This document shows, piece by piece, positions 56,725 through 64,000 of a stretch of 64,000 nt of DNA. This DNA comes from JAOUJD01 sp963726405. Lineage in GTDB: Bacteria > Pseudomonadota > Gammaproteobacteria > Burkholderiales > Burkholderiaceae_F. The notes below the pieces were generated by a model. It saw only the letters and a list, made by a program, of their open reading frames with translations, was not told the DNA's origin and did no database searches. The first letter of the stretch is position 1; every line of letters begins with the position of its first letter. The position numbers and the translations under genes are program-made. Where the stretch lies: the NCBI GenBank assembly GCA_963726405.1, contig CAVSCF010000005.1, forward strand, positions 186,001-250,000, in the 5' to 3' direction.

Positions 56725-57153
56725 TCAGAAGGTGAAGTCGGCCGCGGACTGGGGCAGTCCGTCGGCGAGTGAAGCGCGTTCGTGTTCGTTGAGGCGAGTC
56801 ACGTCCCACAGCTCGAAGTGCGCTCCCATGCCGAGGAGCATCACGTCGCGTTCCATCTGCGCGGCGTGGCGCAGTTCGGGAGGGACCAGCACGCGGCCCG
56901 CACTGTCGAGTTCGACGTCGGTGGCGTTGCCGAGAAGAAGACGCTGCAGCGAGCGCGCTGCAAACGGGAGTTGCGCGATCTGCTCGCGTCGCGCTTCCCA
57001 GATCGGCCGCGGATACACGAGCAGGCAGCCATCGGGGTGCCGCGTCAGGGTCAGGCGGCCGTCGCAACCGGCTGCAAGCGAGTCGCGATGGCGGCTCGGC
57101 ATCGACAGCCGGCCTTTGCCGTCCAACGTGAGTTGTGATGCCCCTTGGAACAC
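56725..57153 (-). CDS. mraZ: Transcriptional regulator MraZ
   Basis: Regulator of the dcw operon, 142 residues, with two SpoVT-AbrB repeats: GASQLTLDGKGRLSMPSRHR and VELDSAGRVLVPPELR. The DNA-contact DxKGR and DxAGR signatures are intact. Start GTG at 57153. It is the promoter-proximal gene of the operon and probably represses it through the repeats just upstream. Confidence 0.96.
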   Translation of the reverse strand: MFQGASQLTLDGKGRLSMPSRHRDSLAAGCDGRLTLTRHPDGCLLVYPRPIWEARREQIAQLPFAARSLQRLLLGNATDVELDSAGRVLVPPELRHAAQMERDVMLLGMGAHFELWDVTRLNEHERASLADGLPQSAADFTF

Positions 57154-57208
57154 GCGTCGCCCCGTTCAGTCAGGCGGTTCGTTCGCCGCGCGAAGCGAAC
57201 ACTAACCA

Positions 57209-57272
57209 GCCCACTGTTTCCCACTTTTTCACACGATGCGCGACTGTACGGCACCGTGGGTGGCAGGGTCAA
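57209..57272 (-). promoter_or_regulatory. mraZ (dcw) promoter with three MraZ-type TGGGN boxes
   Basis: On the minus strand: TTGACC (57272-57267), 18-bp spacer, TACAGT (57248-57243), start near 57236. Directly downstream are TGTGA (57233-57229), TGGGA (57223-57219) and TGGGC (57213-57209), each exactly 10 bp apart, matching the TGGGN-N5 direct repeats bound by MraZ (the first box is degenerate). The leader to the mraZ GTG is about 83 nt. Confidence 0.8.
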
Positions 57273-57554
57273 GGGAAAAGCGTGTACTTTTTCAATCGCT
57301 TCAAAGACTTACGCGCGGCTTCGAAGGTAAAATTTTCAAGAAGAAAAGCCTTGAGAAATAAGCAGATAGCCAGCGCTCTGAAAGTGAAGTGTCAGGAGCG
57401 CCGCGATTCTGGGCTTCTACGACCCCTTCAGGAGGACGACGGATGGCGCCGAAGGGGATGAAGGAACGCGGGCCATGGTCCGTGCCTCGCGTGACGCTTG
57501 ATCGAGTGCCCTGCGGCAAGCGGCCGCCGTTACCGCAGGACGCAGAAAGGAAGT
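57273..57554. other. Intergenic region between the dcw promoter and rnpB
   Basis: About 280 bp with no supported gene. AT-rich near 57285-57380. On the minus strand it holds the rnpB downstream sequence, including an inverted pair CCTGCGG/CCGCAGG (about 57509-57542) that may end rnpB, and a CCCCTTC/GAAGGGG pair near 57422-57458. Short open frames here have no ribosome-binding site or family match. Confidence 0.4.
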
Positions 57555-57861
57555 GCAAAGCCCGCCTGTAAGCCGGATTCTGTTCGACGCTCTCGCGAGC
57601 GCCGTGGCAACCATTCCTCTGGGTCGGCGGTCGCCCGCCAACTCAAGCCACCTACCCGCGGCCTCCCCGAGCAGGATCATCGGCCGCCTATTTGATGTTG
57701 CTCCGCGTAGAGATTGCCCGTTTCACCCGAACTGAATCGGCTCGTCTCTGTTGCTCTGATCCTCACCTCACGGTGGGCAGGCGTTACCTGCTACGCCGCT
57801 CTGCGGAGTCCGGACTTTCCTCGGCTTCGTGAGAAGTCGCGGTTGCCCGGCAGACTTTGCG
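57555..57861 (-). ncRNA. rnpB: RNase P RNA (bacterial type A)
   Basis: Catalytic RNA that matures tRNA 5' ends, about 307 nt. Universally conserved parts are visible on the minus strand: GAGGAAAGTCCGGACTCC after P3, GCAGGTAACGCCTGC, AGAGCAACAGAGA, GGGTGAAACGG, CAAATAG and the 3' ACAGAATCCGGCTTAC. The ends pair as P1 (GCAAAGTCTGCC with GGCGGGCTTTGC, using G-U pairs), which sets the limits. A TAAAAT -10 lies at 57873-57868. The ends are accurate to a few bases. Confidence 0.96.
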
Positions 57862-57999
57862 GTGTTCATTTTACGCCGCTCACCCGCGCCACCGCGGAAT
57901 CCCGGAGTGAAGAGGAAGCGCGAATGAGTGCAAGGCTGCGCGCGACGACCCTGGGGACGCCGAGGGCTGCCTCCGCGAGACTGGAGGATTTCCGCCACA

Positions 58000-59145
58000 A
58001 TGCACGCTGACGTGAACGCCGCCGGCCCTGCACTCAACCTGATCGTCGTCGAGGATTCCGAACTCGATTACGAACTGCTGCTCGCGATGCTGATGCGCGA
58101 AGGCCTTCGTCCACGCGCCGTGCGCGTCGAAGACGAAGCCGGGATGCGCGAAGCCTTCGCCGGCGGCCCGATCGATGCGGTCATCACCGATCACAACCTG
58201 CCGCGCTTCGATTCGTTCGCTTCCCTGAAAGTCGCGAAAAGCGTCGATTCCGACATCCCGGTCATCGTGCTGTCGGGCGAGATGTCCGAAGAACTCGCGG
58301 TGGCATCGCTGCATGCCGGCGCCGACGACTTCGTGCTGAAGACCCGCATGTTTCGCATCGCGTCGGCGCTGCAGAAGAGCCTGCGTGCCGCCGAAGCCCG
58401 GCGTGAGGCGCGCGCCGGCGCGGCCGCGCTCGCCGATAGCGAAGCCCGCCTGCATGCCCTGACCCAGCACCTCGAGCGGGCCAAGGAAGACGAACGGCGC
58501 GCGATCGCCCAGGAAATTCACGACGACATCGGCGGCGCATTGACGGCGCTGAAGTTTGAAGTCGTGCGCCTGAGCCGCGAGATGCAGGCGCGTGACGGCG
58601 AGCCCAGCCAGCGGCTGGCGGCGATCCAGGAACTGCTCGAGTCTGCGGTCATCGCGAGTCACCGCATACAGCACGCGCTGCGTCCGGCGATACTCGACGC
58701 GGGCCTCGTCGCCGCGCTCGAATGGCTCGCGCGCGGTTTCGGCGAGCGCAGCGGACTTGGGGTCGAGTTCCAGAGCAACCGCGACGAGTTCGAGATCGAC
58801 CCGGACCGCGCGGCGGCGCTCTATCGGGTCGCACAGGAAGCGTTGACCAACGTGCGCAAGCACTCGAACGGCGCCCGGCGCGTGCAACTCCAGCTATTCG
58901 CGATGGCAGAGGAAGTGACGCTCGAGGTGACCGACGACGGGCCAGGCTTCGACACCGGCAGCCTGGAGATCACCGCCGGATTCGGCGTCCGCGGCATGGT
59001 CGAACGCGCGCGCGGGCTGGGCGGCTGGGCCGAGGTATCGTCGGCGCCCGGACGGGGAACCACGGTGATGTTCTCGATTCCGCCGATGGTGAATGCCAGC
59101 GCCGCCAGCGACCGAGCAGCAGCGGAGGACGCGGATGACCGTTAA
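58000..59145 (+). CDS. Cytoplasmic hybrid: N-terminal receiver plus NarL-type histidine kinase
   Basis: 381 residues without a membrane segment. The receiver domain (about 10-130) has VVEDSELDYELL, the acceptor in VITDHNLPRFDS, IVLSGE and LKTRMF. A coiled linker follows, then HisKA_3 (ERRAIAQEIHDDIGGALTAL, with the phospho-His) and HATPase_c (QEALTNVRKHSNG, VTDDGPGFDTG, GFGVRGMVERARGLGG). The layout suggests a kinase whose output is set by phosphorylation of its own receiver. It overlaps the next regulator gene by 11 nt, so the two form a pair. The upstream partner and signal are unknown. Start ATG 58000 with GGAGG 12 bases upstream. Confidence 0.85.
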   Translation: MHADVNAAGPALNLIVVEDSELDYELLLAMLMREGLRPRAVRVEDEAGMREAFAGGPIDAVITDHNLPRFDSFASLKVAKSVDSDIPVIVLSGEMSEELAVASLHAGADDFVLKTRMFRIASALQKSLRAAEARREARAGAAALADSEARLHALTQHLERAKEDERRAIAQEIHDDIGGALTALKFEVVRLSREMQARDGEPSQRLAAIQELLESAVIASHRIQHALRPAILDAGLVAALEWLARGFGERSGLGVEFQSNRDEFEIDPDRAAALYRVAQEALTNVRKHSNGARRVQLQLFAMAEEVTLEVTDDGPGFDTGSLEITAGFGVRGMVERARGLGGWAEVSSAPGRGTTVMFSIPPMVNASAASDRAAAEDADDR

Positions 59146-59776
59146 GCTGATCGTGGTCGACGATCACGCGATCGTCCGGCGCGGCATCGTGCAGGTGCTC
59201 GCCGAACATCCCGACGTGCAGATCGTGGCCGAAGCCCACGACTACGCCAGTCTGCGCGCGGAACTCAAGAAGCACGGCGAGCCCGACGTGCTGGTGATGG
59301 ACGTGGGCCTGCCGGGCAAGAACGGCATCGACATCCTGAAGGCACTCAAGGAAGACCATCCGCGCCTGAAGGTGCTGATCGTCAGCATGTACCCCGAGGA
59401 CCAGTACGCCGTCCGCGCGTTCCGCGCCGGCGCCTTCGGTTATCTCAACAAGGCCAGCGCGCCGGAGAAACTGCAGGAAGCGCTGGCCCAGGTCATCGCC
59501 GGCAAGAAGTACGTCACGCCGGAGATCGCGCAGGCGCTGATCGAGAACCTCAACGCCCCCGAGGACAACGCACCCCCGCACGAGAAGCTATCCGACCGCG
59601 AGTTCCAGACCCTGAAGCTGATCGCGTCGGGCAAGCGCCTCGCCGACATCGCCGACGCCCTCGCCCTCAGCCCGAAGACCGTCAGCGTCTACCGCGCACG
59701 CATCCTCGAGAAGATGGGGATGAGCAACAACGCGGAACTGACGCATTACGCGATCAAGCAGGGGTTGGTGGAGTAG
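59135..59776 (+). CDS. LuxR/NarL-family response regulator
   Basis: 213 residues: receiver domain (VVDDHAIVRRGI, acceptor in VMDVGLPGKNG, YLNKASAPEKL) and a C-terminal LuxR helix-turn-helix (LSDREFQTLKLIASGKRLAD, ALSPKTVSVYRARILEKMGM). GGAGG lies 6 bases before the ATG, which is inside the end of the kinase gene, implying coupling. The target genes cannot be told from the window. Confidence 0.9.
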   Translation: MTVKLIVVDDHAIVRRGIVQVLAEHPDVQIVAEAHDYASLRAELKKHGEPDVLVMDVGLPGKNGIDILKALKEDHPRLKVLIVSMYPEDQYAVRAFRAGAFGYLNKASAPEKLQEALAQVIAGKKYVTPEIAQALIENLNAPEDNAPPHEKLSDREFQTLKLIASGKRLADIADALALSPKTVSVYRARILEKMGMSNNAELTHYAIKQGLVE

Positions 59777-59810
59777 GTCTTTTTGGCCTGCGGCCGGCTG
59801 CTCTTTCCAG

Positions 59811-60393
59811 AGTTGTTTTGGTGGACGCCTGCGCGGCGGGCGGTGTACTTTCTTTGTCTTGCCAAAGAAAGTCAGCCAAAGAAACGCGCGCCTGCGAAGG
59901 CGGTCGGCTGCGCCGACTCCGCTGCGCTGCTCAGCCTGGGGGCGCGCCGCGTAACTCGCTGCGGTCGCTCGCGCGACCTCCGCTCGGACAGACGCGGCGA
60001 GTCAGTTCAGGAGGCGCGCAAGCGCGCCGCCCCCAGGCTTCCGCTGCTCGCCGCCTTCGAAGGCAGGGACGACGTCGCGGGGCAAATTGCGAGGAAAGCA
60101 AAGGGCCTTGCCTTGTCTGGGACCCTCACCGGCTGACGGCGTTTATTGCCTCCGAAGGCGCCGAGCAGCGCAGTCTTGCGGTCGGCGCGCGCAGCGCGCT
60201 GCGTCATCTGACTCGCCGCGGCTGTCTGAGCGGAGTGAGCGAAGCGAACGCAGCGAGTTCCGCGGCGCGACCGCAAGGCGAGCAGCACAGGGAACCCCGC
60301 AGGGGCGCCTTCGCAGGCGCGACTTTCTTTGCCTACTTTCTTTGGCAAGACAAAGAAAGTAGGCCCCCGCCGGGCAGGCGTCCAACAGTAACA
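59811..60393. repeat. About 580-bp non-coding element with inverted terminal arms
   Basis: The left arm (about 59811-59912) and right arm (about 60303-60393) are inverted copies. An exact 27-base core (59846-59872 versus 60335-60361) contains ACTTTCTTTG and CAAAGAAAGT, and flanking parts such as GGACGCCTGC and GCCTGCGAAGGCG also match. The middle is a set of short GC palindromes (for example GCGCAGCGCGCTGCG). No ribosome-binding site or known domain supports the long open frames crossing it. It resembles dispersed MITE-like intergenic repeats. It fills the gap between the regulator and the degenerate GGDEF gene. Confidence 0.8.
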
Positions 60394-60432
60394 ACCTCCG
60401 CGAAGTCGAGACACAGCAACGCGCCGCAGGCG

Positions 60433-61047
60433 TCACATCTCCGCGCAAGCGCCAACTACCCCACCACAACCTTCCCAGACTCCCCCTCGCCGCGCGAGCC
60501 CCAAAGCGCGCGACGCTCGCGTCAGCAGGTCGCCGAGCGCCTCGTCCGTCCGCCACTGCACCAACCCGGCACTGAACGTCAGCACTGCCTCTTCATGACC
60601 GGTGTCCAGCGGCGCGTGCGCGAAGTCCTGCTGCAGTCGGGTGACCGCCGCGAGTGCCTGTTCCAGGCTGGTCGCGGTCAGGATCAGGCCGAAGGCAAGA
60701 CCGTCGATCGGGCGCACGACGTCGGTGGGCCGCAGCGACCGGTCGAGCACCCGCCCGAGATGCGCAATAGCCTCCTCGCCCGCCGAATGACCGAGTCGGT
60801 CCCGCAGTTCCTGCATCCCGTCGAGTTCGACGAGTGCCACCGATAGCGCGAGACGCTGGCGCTTTGCGCGCGACTGCTCGACCCGGAAACTGTCCTCGAA
60901 ACTCGCCACCGTCGGCGGCCGGCTCGCGTTCGACGCATTGGCCACCTGCTGCTCGAGCTCGATGACGCGGTCAGCCAGCGCATCGCGCTCGCGACGCAGT
61001 TGCTGAAGCTCCGCGCTCAACGCACCGGGTGCCGACGCGTCGGACAT
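60433..61047 (-). CDS. Degenerate GGDEF-like protein with N-terminal coiled coil
   Basis: 204 residues. A coiled-coil start (LSAELQQLRRERDALADRVI) precedes a GGDEF-fold domain (about 60-185): SRAKRQRLALSVALVELDGM matches the first strand and HLGRVLDRSLRPTDVVRPID the helix before the active loop, but the GGDEF loop itself is replaced by DGLAFGL. It cannot make cyclic-di-GMP by the known mechanism. Its ATG shares a TGATG with the stop of the EAL protein upstream, so the two are coupled; a role in binding that protein is inference. Confidence 0.75.
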   Translation of the reverse strand: MSDASAPGALSAELQQLRRERDALADRVIELEQQVANASNASRPPTVASFEDSFRVEQSRAKRQRLALSVALVELDGMQELRDRLGHSAGEEAIAHLGRVLDRSLRPTDVVRPIDGLAFGLILTATSLEQALAAVTRLQQDFAHAPLDTGHEEAVLTFSAGLVQWRTDEALGDLLTRASRALGLARRGGVWEGCGGVVGACAEM

Positions 61048-63561
61048 CAGCTGTCGCGCCCGATGAAGCGGTTGGCCCAGCGAATCGCGCGGTCGCCTTG
61101 AGTGGCAGCTGGTTCGTCGTCGGCCTTCGAAACTTCTGCAACCGCCGGTCGCGTCGCGGTGAGTCCGGCGGGACGCGGCGGGCCAACCAGGTCCTTGTCG
61201 ATCGCGCCGAAGTGATGACCGTTCGAGTGGCCGCCGGGCGCGCTTTCGGGCGGCGTCACGCCTCGGCGGGGACCGAAGCTCACGCGCCAGTGGGTTTGCC
61301 CCATCGCGGCCTTCGCCATCGCCGGAAAATCCTCGCCCGGGACCGCCGGCGAAAACAGGAAGCCCTGCATCAGCTGGCAGCCTTGTTCGAACAGACGTGC
61401 CATCTGGCCTTGCGTCTCGACGCCCTCGGCCACGACGCGCAGCTTCAGGCTCTTGCTCATTGCGATGATGGCCGCGACGATCGCCGCGTTGTCCGTGCTG
61501 GTCTCCAGTTCACGGACGAACGAGCGGTCGATCTTCAGCGTGTCGATTGGCAGCCGCTTGAGGTATGACAGCGACGAGTATCCGGTGCCGAAGTCGTCCA
61601 CCGAGATCGATACTCCGAGGTCCTTCAACGACTGCAGCAGCGGCAGCGTCGCGCTGAGGTTGTGCATCAGCACGGTCTCGGTCAGCTCGAGTTCCAGCAG
61701 CCGAGGGTCGAGCTTCACGTCACGCAGCGCGGCCTGCACCGGCTCCACCAGGTTCGCACGCTGGATGTGACGCCCGGAGATGTTGACCGACACCGGGAGC
61801 GGCGCCATTCCGGCCTCGAGCCCAGCGCACCATCTGCTGGCACACCTCGCGCACGGCCCACTCGGTGATCGGGACGATGAGGCCGGATTCCTCGGCCACC
61901 GTGATGAACTCGGCCGGCGGCACCAGTTCCCCGCCGCGCTTCCAGCGCATCAGCGCTTCGGCGCCGACGATCTGGCCGTCGACCACGTTGACCTTCGGTT
62001 GGTAATACAGCACGAGCTCCTGGCGCTCCAGCGCCCGGTGCAGCGCGGTCTCGAGGCGCCAGCGCTCGGCCGTCGCCGTGTTCATCGCGCTCGAGAAACG
62101 CAGCACTCCGTTCCGGCCGCTGTCCTTCACGGCGTACATGGCGATGTCCGCCTTGCGAAGCAGCGTGTCGACGTCGTTGCCGTCCGCGGGGTACGTCGCG
62201 AGGCCGATCGAGGCCGTGACGAACAGCTCGTGTCCGGAGAAGCTGAACGGACGGCGCATGGCGTCCATCAGGCGCTGCGCCACCGTCTCGATGATCGTGG
62301 GGTCGGCGAGGTCGGTCAGCAGGATCGTGAACTCGTCGCCCCCGAGCCGGGCGACGCTGTTGCTCGCGCCCGGCGATGGAGCCGCCGACTGCGAGCCGGC
62401 CGCAAGGCTGCGCGTTGCCGAGCCGATCGACGGCGGTTGCACGGAGTTGCCGGCCGCGACGCGCTCGGCGGCGCGCGCGACGGTGTCGTTCTCGCGCACG
62501 CACTGGAACAGCCGCTTGGCCACTTCTCGCAGCAGCTGGTCCCCCACCTGGTGGCCGAGCGTGTCATTGATCTGCTTGAAGCGGTCGAGGTCGATGAAGA
62601 GCACGCCCACCGCGGTACCGCTCGTGCGCGCCCGCTCCAGTGCTGCGGAGAACTGGTCGCGGAAGAACCGGCGGTTCGGCAGTCCGGTCAGGCTGTCGAA
62701 GTTCGCCAGCTGGCGGATCTGGTCTTCGGCCTGCTTGCGTTCGGTGATGTCCTGGATCACGCCGTGCACCGCCTTGGCGCCGCCCGCGTCGCCCCGGTCG
62801 ATCTCCGCCTCGATGTGGACGATCCGGATCTGGCCGTTGGGCCGGGCAATGCGGCACTCGAAGTTCAGCTGCCCGTTCCCGGCCAGCGCCTCGCGGAACA
62901 GCATGTCGATGCGGGCGCGCTCGTCCTCGACCACGCGGGACCAGACGAACCAGTCGGCCAGGCCCTCCTCCTGCTGCGGCAGGCCGGCGATGGGAAAGCA
63001 TTCCTCGGACAGCTTCACCCAGCGCGCCTCGATGTTCCATTCCCAGCTGCCGAGGCGCGCGATGCGCTGCGCCTTGGTCAGCTTGGCGCGACTCTCCGCG
63101 AGTTCCTCGCGCATGCGGGAAGCGCGGATCATGTAGCGGAGGCGCTCGGACAGCAGCGTCCACTGCGACGTGCTCTTGACGAAGAAGTCGGTCGCCCCCG
63201 CCTCGTAGGCACGGGCGATCGATGGCTCGTCGTCGAGGCCGGTCAGCATCAGCACCGGCACGTGCTCGCCGCCCGGAAGACGTCGCAGCCGCTCGCAGGT
63301 GACGAAGCCGTCGATCTCCGGCATGAGGGCATCGAGCACCACCGCGTCGGGCTGGTGATCGTTGAACAGTTCGAGAGCATTCGCGCCGCCGTCAGCCTCG
63401 ATTACCCGCCAGTGCCGCTCCGCGAGCGCCGATGCGGTGAGCAGGCGCGCCACCGGATCGTCGTCGACGAGCAGCACGAGATCGTGGCGGCGCTCGCCGC
63501 CCGCGCCGGCGTCGTCCCTGAGATCGTTGTTCTTCTCTGTGTCGCGGTTCATCACTTGCAT
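61047..63561 (-). CDS. REC-PAS-GGDEF-EAL cyclic-di-GMP protein, interrupted by a single-base frameshift
   Basis: Joined length about 837 residues. Receiver domain (about 30-145: LLVDDDPVARLL, VVLDALMPEIDG), PAS/PAC (about 165-285), GGDEF domain (about 300-510) with intact ARLGGDEF active loop, and EAL domain from about 530. GGDEF: a diguanylate-cyclase fold with a 42-residue Ala/Ser-rich insert just before the loop. EAL: GAEALMRW in place of EALLRW, LELELTETVLM, VDDFGTGYSSLSYLK and VVAEGVET look compatible with phosphodiesterase activity. The frame breaks at about 61818; removing one C restores VRWAEAGMAPLPVSVNISG. The start is ATG 63561 (63552 possible), 7 bp after the Hpt gene. Confidence 0.88.
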
Positions 63562-63568
63562 GGCGGCT

Positions 63569-63997
63569 CTAGTTCGACAAGGCGGTCTCGCTCGAGACCG
63601 GCAGGGCCTGCAGCGCCTGGACGGCGCGTTCGTATTCGCACCTGGCGGCCGGCCAGTCGCGCCGCGCCGCATGGAGATGTCGCGCGCGCGCGTGCAGTTC
63701 CAGCGCCGCGAAATGCCTGGAGAGCGTCGTCGCACCCAGGTTGGCGCTCGACGACTTCAACGTGTGAACGGCATGGCGCAGCGCCTCGGGATCGCCCGCT
63801 TCGAGCGCGCGCTCGGCGTCCTCGACGAGACGGGCGGCCGTGGTCAGGTACGTCTTGACGAGCCGCTCGAGAAGGCGCGCCGCGCCGCGCTGTTCCATCT
63901 CGCGAATCCGCTGGATCACGCTGTCGTCGAGCACCCGGTCGTCATGCGGCGCCGGCTGTGCTTCCGGACTCGTCGCCTGCTTCGCTTCCGCGCTCAC
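63569..63997 (-). CDS. Hpt (histidine phosphotransfer) domain protein
   Basis: 142 residues, one Hpt domain (about 25-125) with the phospho-His motif HTLKSSSANLGA. It could relay phosphate between a hybrid kinase and the receiver of the GGDEF-EAL protein encoded 7 bp downstream. Start GTG 63997 lies 3 bases from the window edge and the frame is open there, so the gene may begin outside. Confidence 0.85.
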   Translation of the reverse strand: MSAEAKQATSPEAQPAPHDDRVLDDSVIQRIREMEQRGAARLLERLVKTYLTTAARLVEDAERALEAGDPEALRHAVHTLKSSSANLGATTLSRHFAALELHARARHLHAARRDWPAARCEYERAVQALQALPVSSETALSN

Positions 63998-64000
63998 GTG

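Noticed and set aside
59818..60846. Open frame of about 340 codons across the inverted-repeat element
   Set aside because: Runs through both repeat arms and the palindromic interior and then antisense to the GGDEF-like gene; typical spurious protein from such elements.

Overview
The window is a stretch of core chromosome from a GC-rich Gram-negative bacterium, most likely a betaproteobacterium close to Burkholderiales. The evidence is gene order and gene content: a mraZ-to-ftsZ division and cell-wall cluster without murB, secA-M23 peptidase-dciA-lpxC beside it, rplU-rpmA-obg-proB with ispB divergent, pilS-pilR beside ampD, pilB-pilC-pilD-coaE-zapD-yacG, alanine/lysine-rich histone H1-like proteins next to nrdB, and a long NrdA with two ATP-cone regions. 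The species cannot be named from sequence alone. I found no phage genes, transposase, CRISPR array, plasmid functions or defence island. Most of the window is ordinary housekeeping DNA.

Layout, left to right. 1-2.84 kb (+): 3' part of prmA, a zinc-ribbon/DUF3426 membrane protein and a PfkB kinase. 2.86-9.2 kb (-): yggT, two histone H1-like genes (one only 52 codons), and nrdA-nrdB behind a promoter with two NrdR-type boxes. 9.3-14.2 kb (-): ampD, the PilS-PilR two-component system, a small PP0621-like protein and a CcsA/YpjD-like membrane protein. 14.2-24.4 kb: ffh (+); a lytic transglycosylase and a frameshifted proS (-); rppH (+); proB, obg, rpmA and rplU (-); ispB, tRNA-Pro(CGG) and a CNNM/CorC protein (+). 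24.5-30.1 kb (+): type IV pilus pilB, pilC and pilD, with pilD read in frame into coaE, then zapD and yacG. 30.0-37.3 kb (-): a Nudix-TenI fusion, a DUF815 ATPase, argJ, secA and an M23 peptidase. 37.3-39.7 kb: dciA (+), lpxC (-), a DUF2189 protein (+).

39.7-57.2 kb (-) is the dcw operon, transcribed mraZ-rsmH-ftsL-ftsI-murE-murF-mraY-murD-ftsW-murG-murC-ddl-ftsQ-ftsA-ftsZ. Nearly all junctions are ATGA, GTGA or TGATG overlaps. It makes UDP-MurNAc-pentapeptide and lipid II and builds the divisome. RNase P RNA lies upstream. 58.0-64.0 kb holds a cytoplasmic receiver/histidine-kinase and LuxR-type regulator pair (+), a 0.6 kb inverted-repeat element, and a (-) group of Hpt protein, REC-PAS-GGDEF-EAL protein (frameshifted) and degenerate GGDEF protein.

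The most unusual feature is inside the dcw operon. A perfect 116-bp tandem repeat between ftsW and murG, and a separate 116-bp insertion that duplicates the 5' end of murC, each create 39-codon mini-ORFs. These keep 4-nt stop/start overlaps, so translational coupling through the operon would be preserved. Related oddities are inverted copies of a gene's own 3' end at secA (22-bp stem) and ftsW (19-bp stem). Three single-base insertions (proS, pilD/coaE, GGDEF-EAL) look like sequencing errors or recent mutations.
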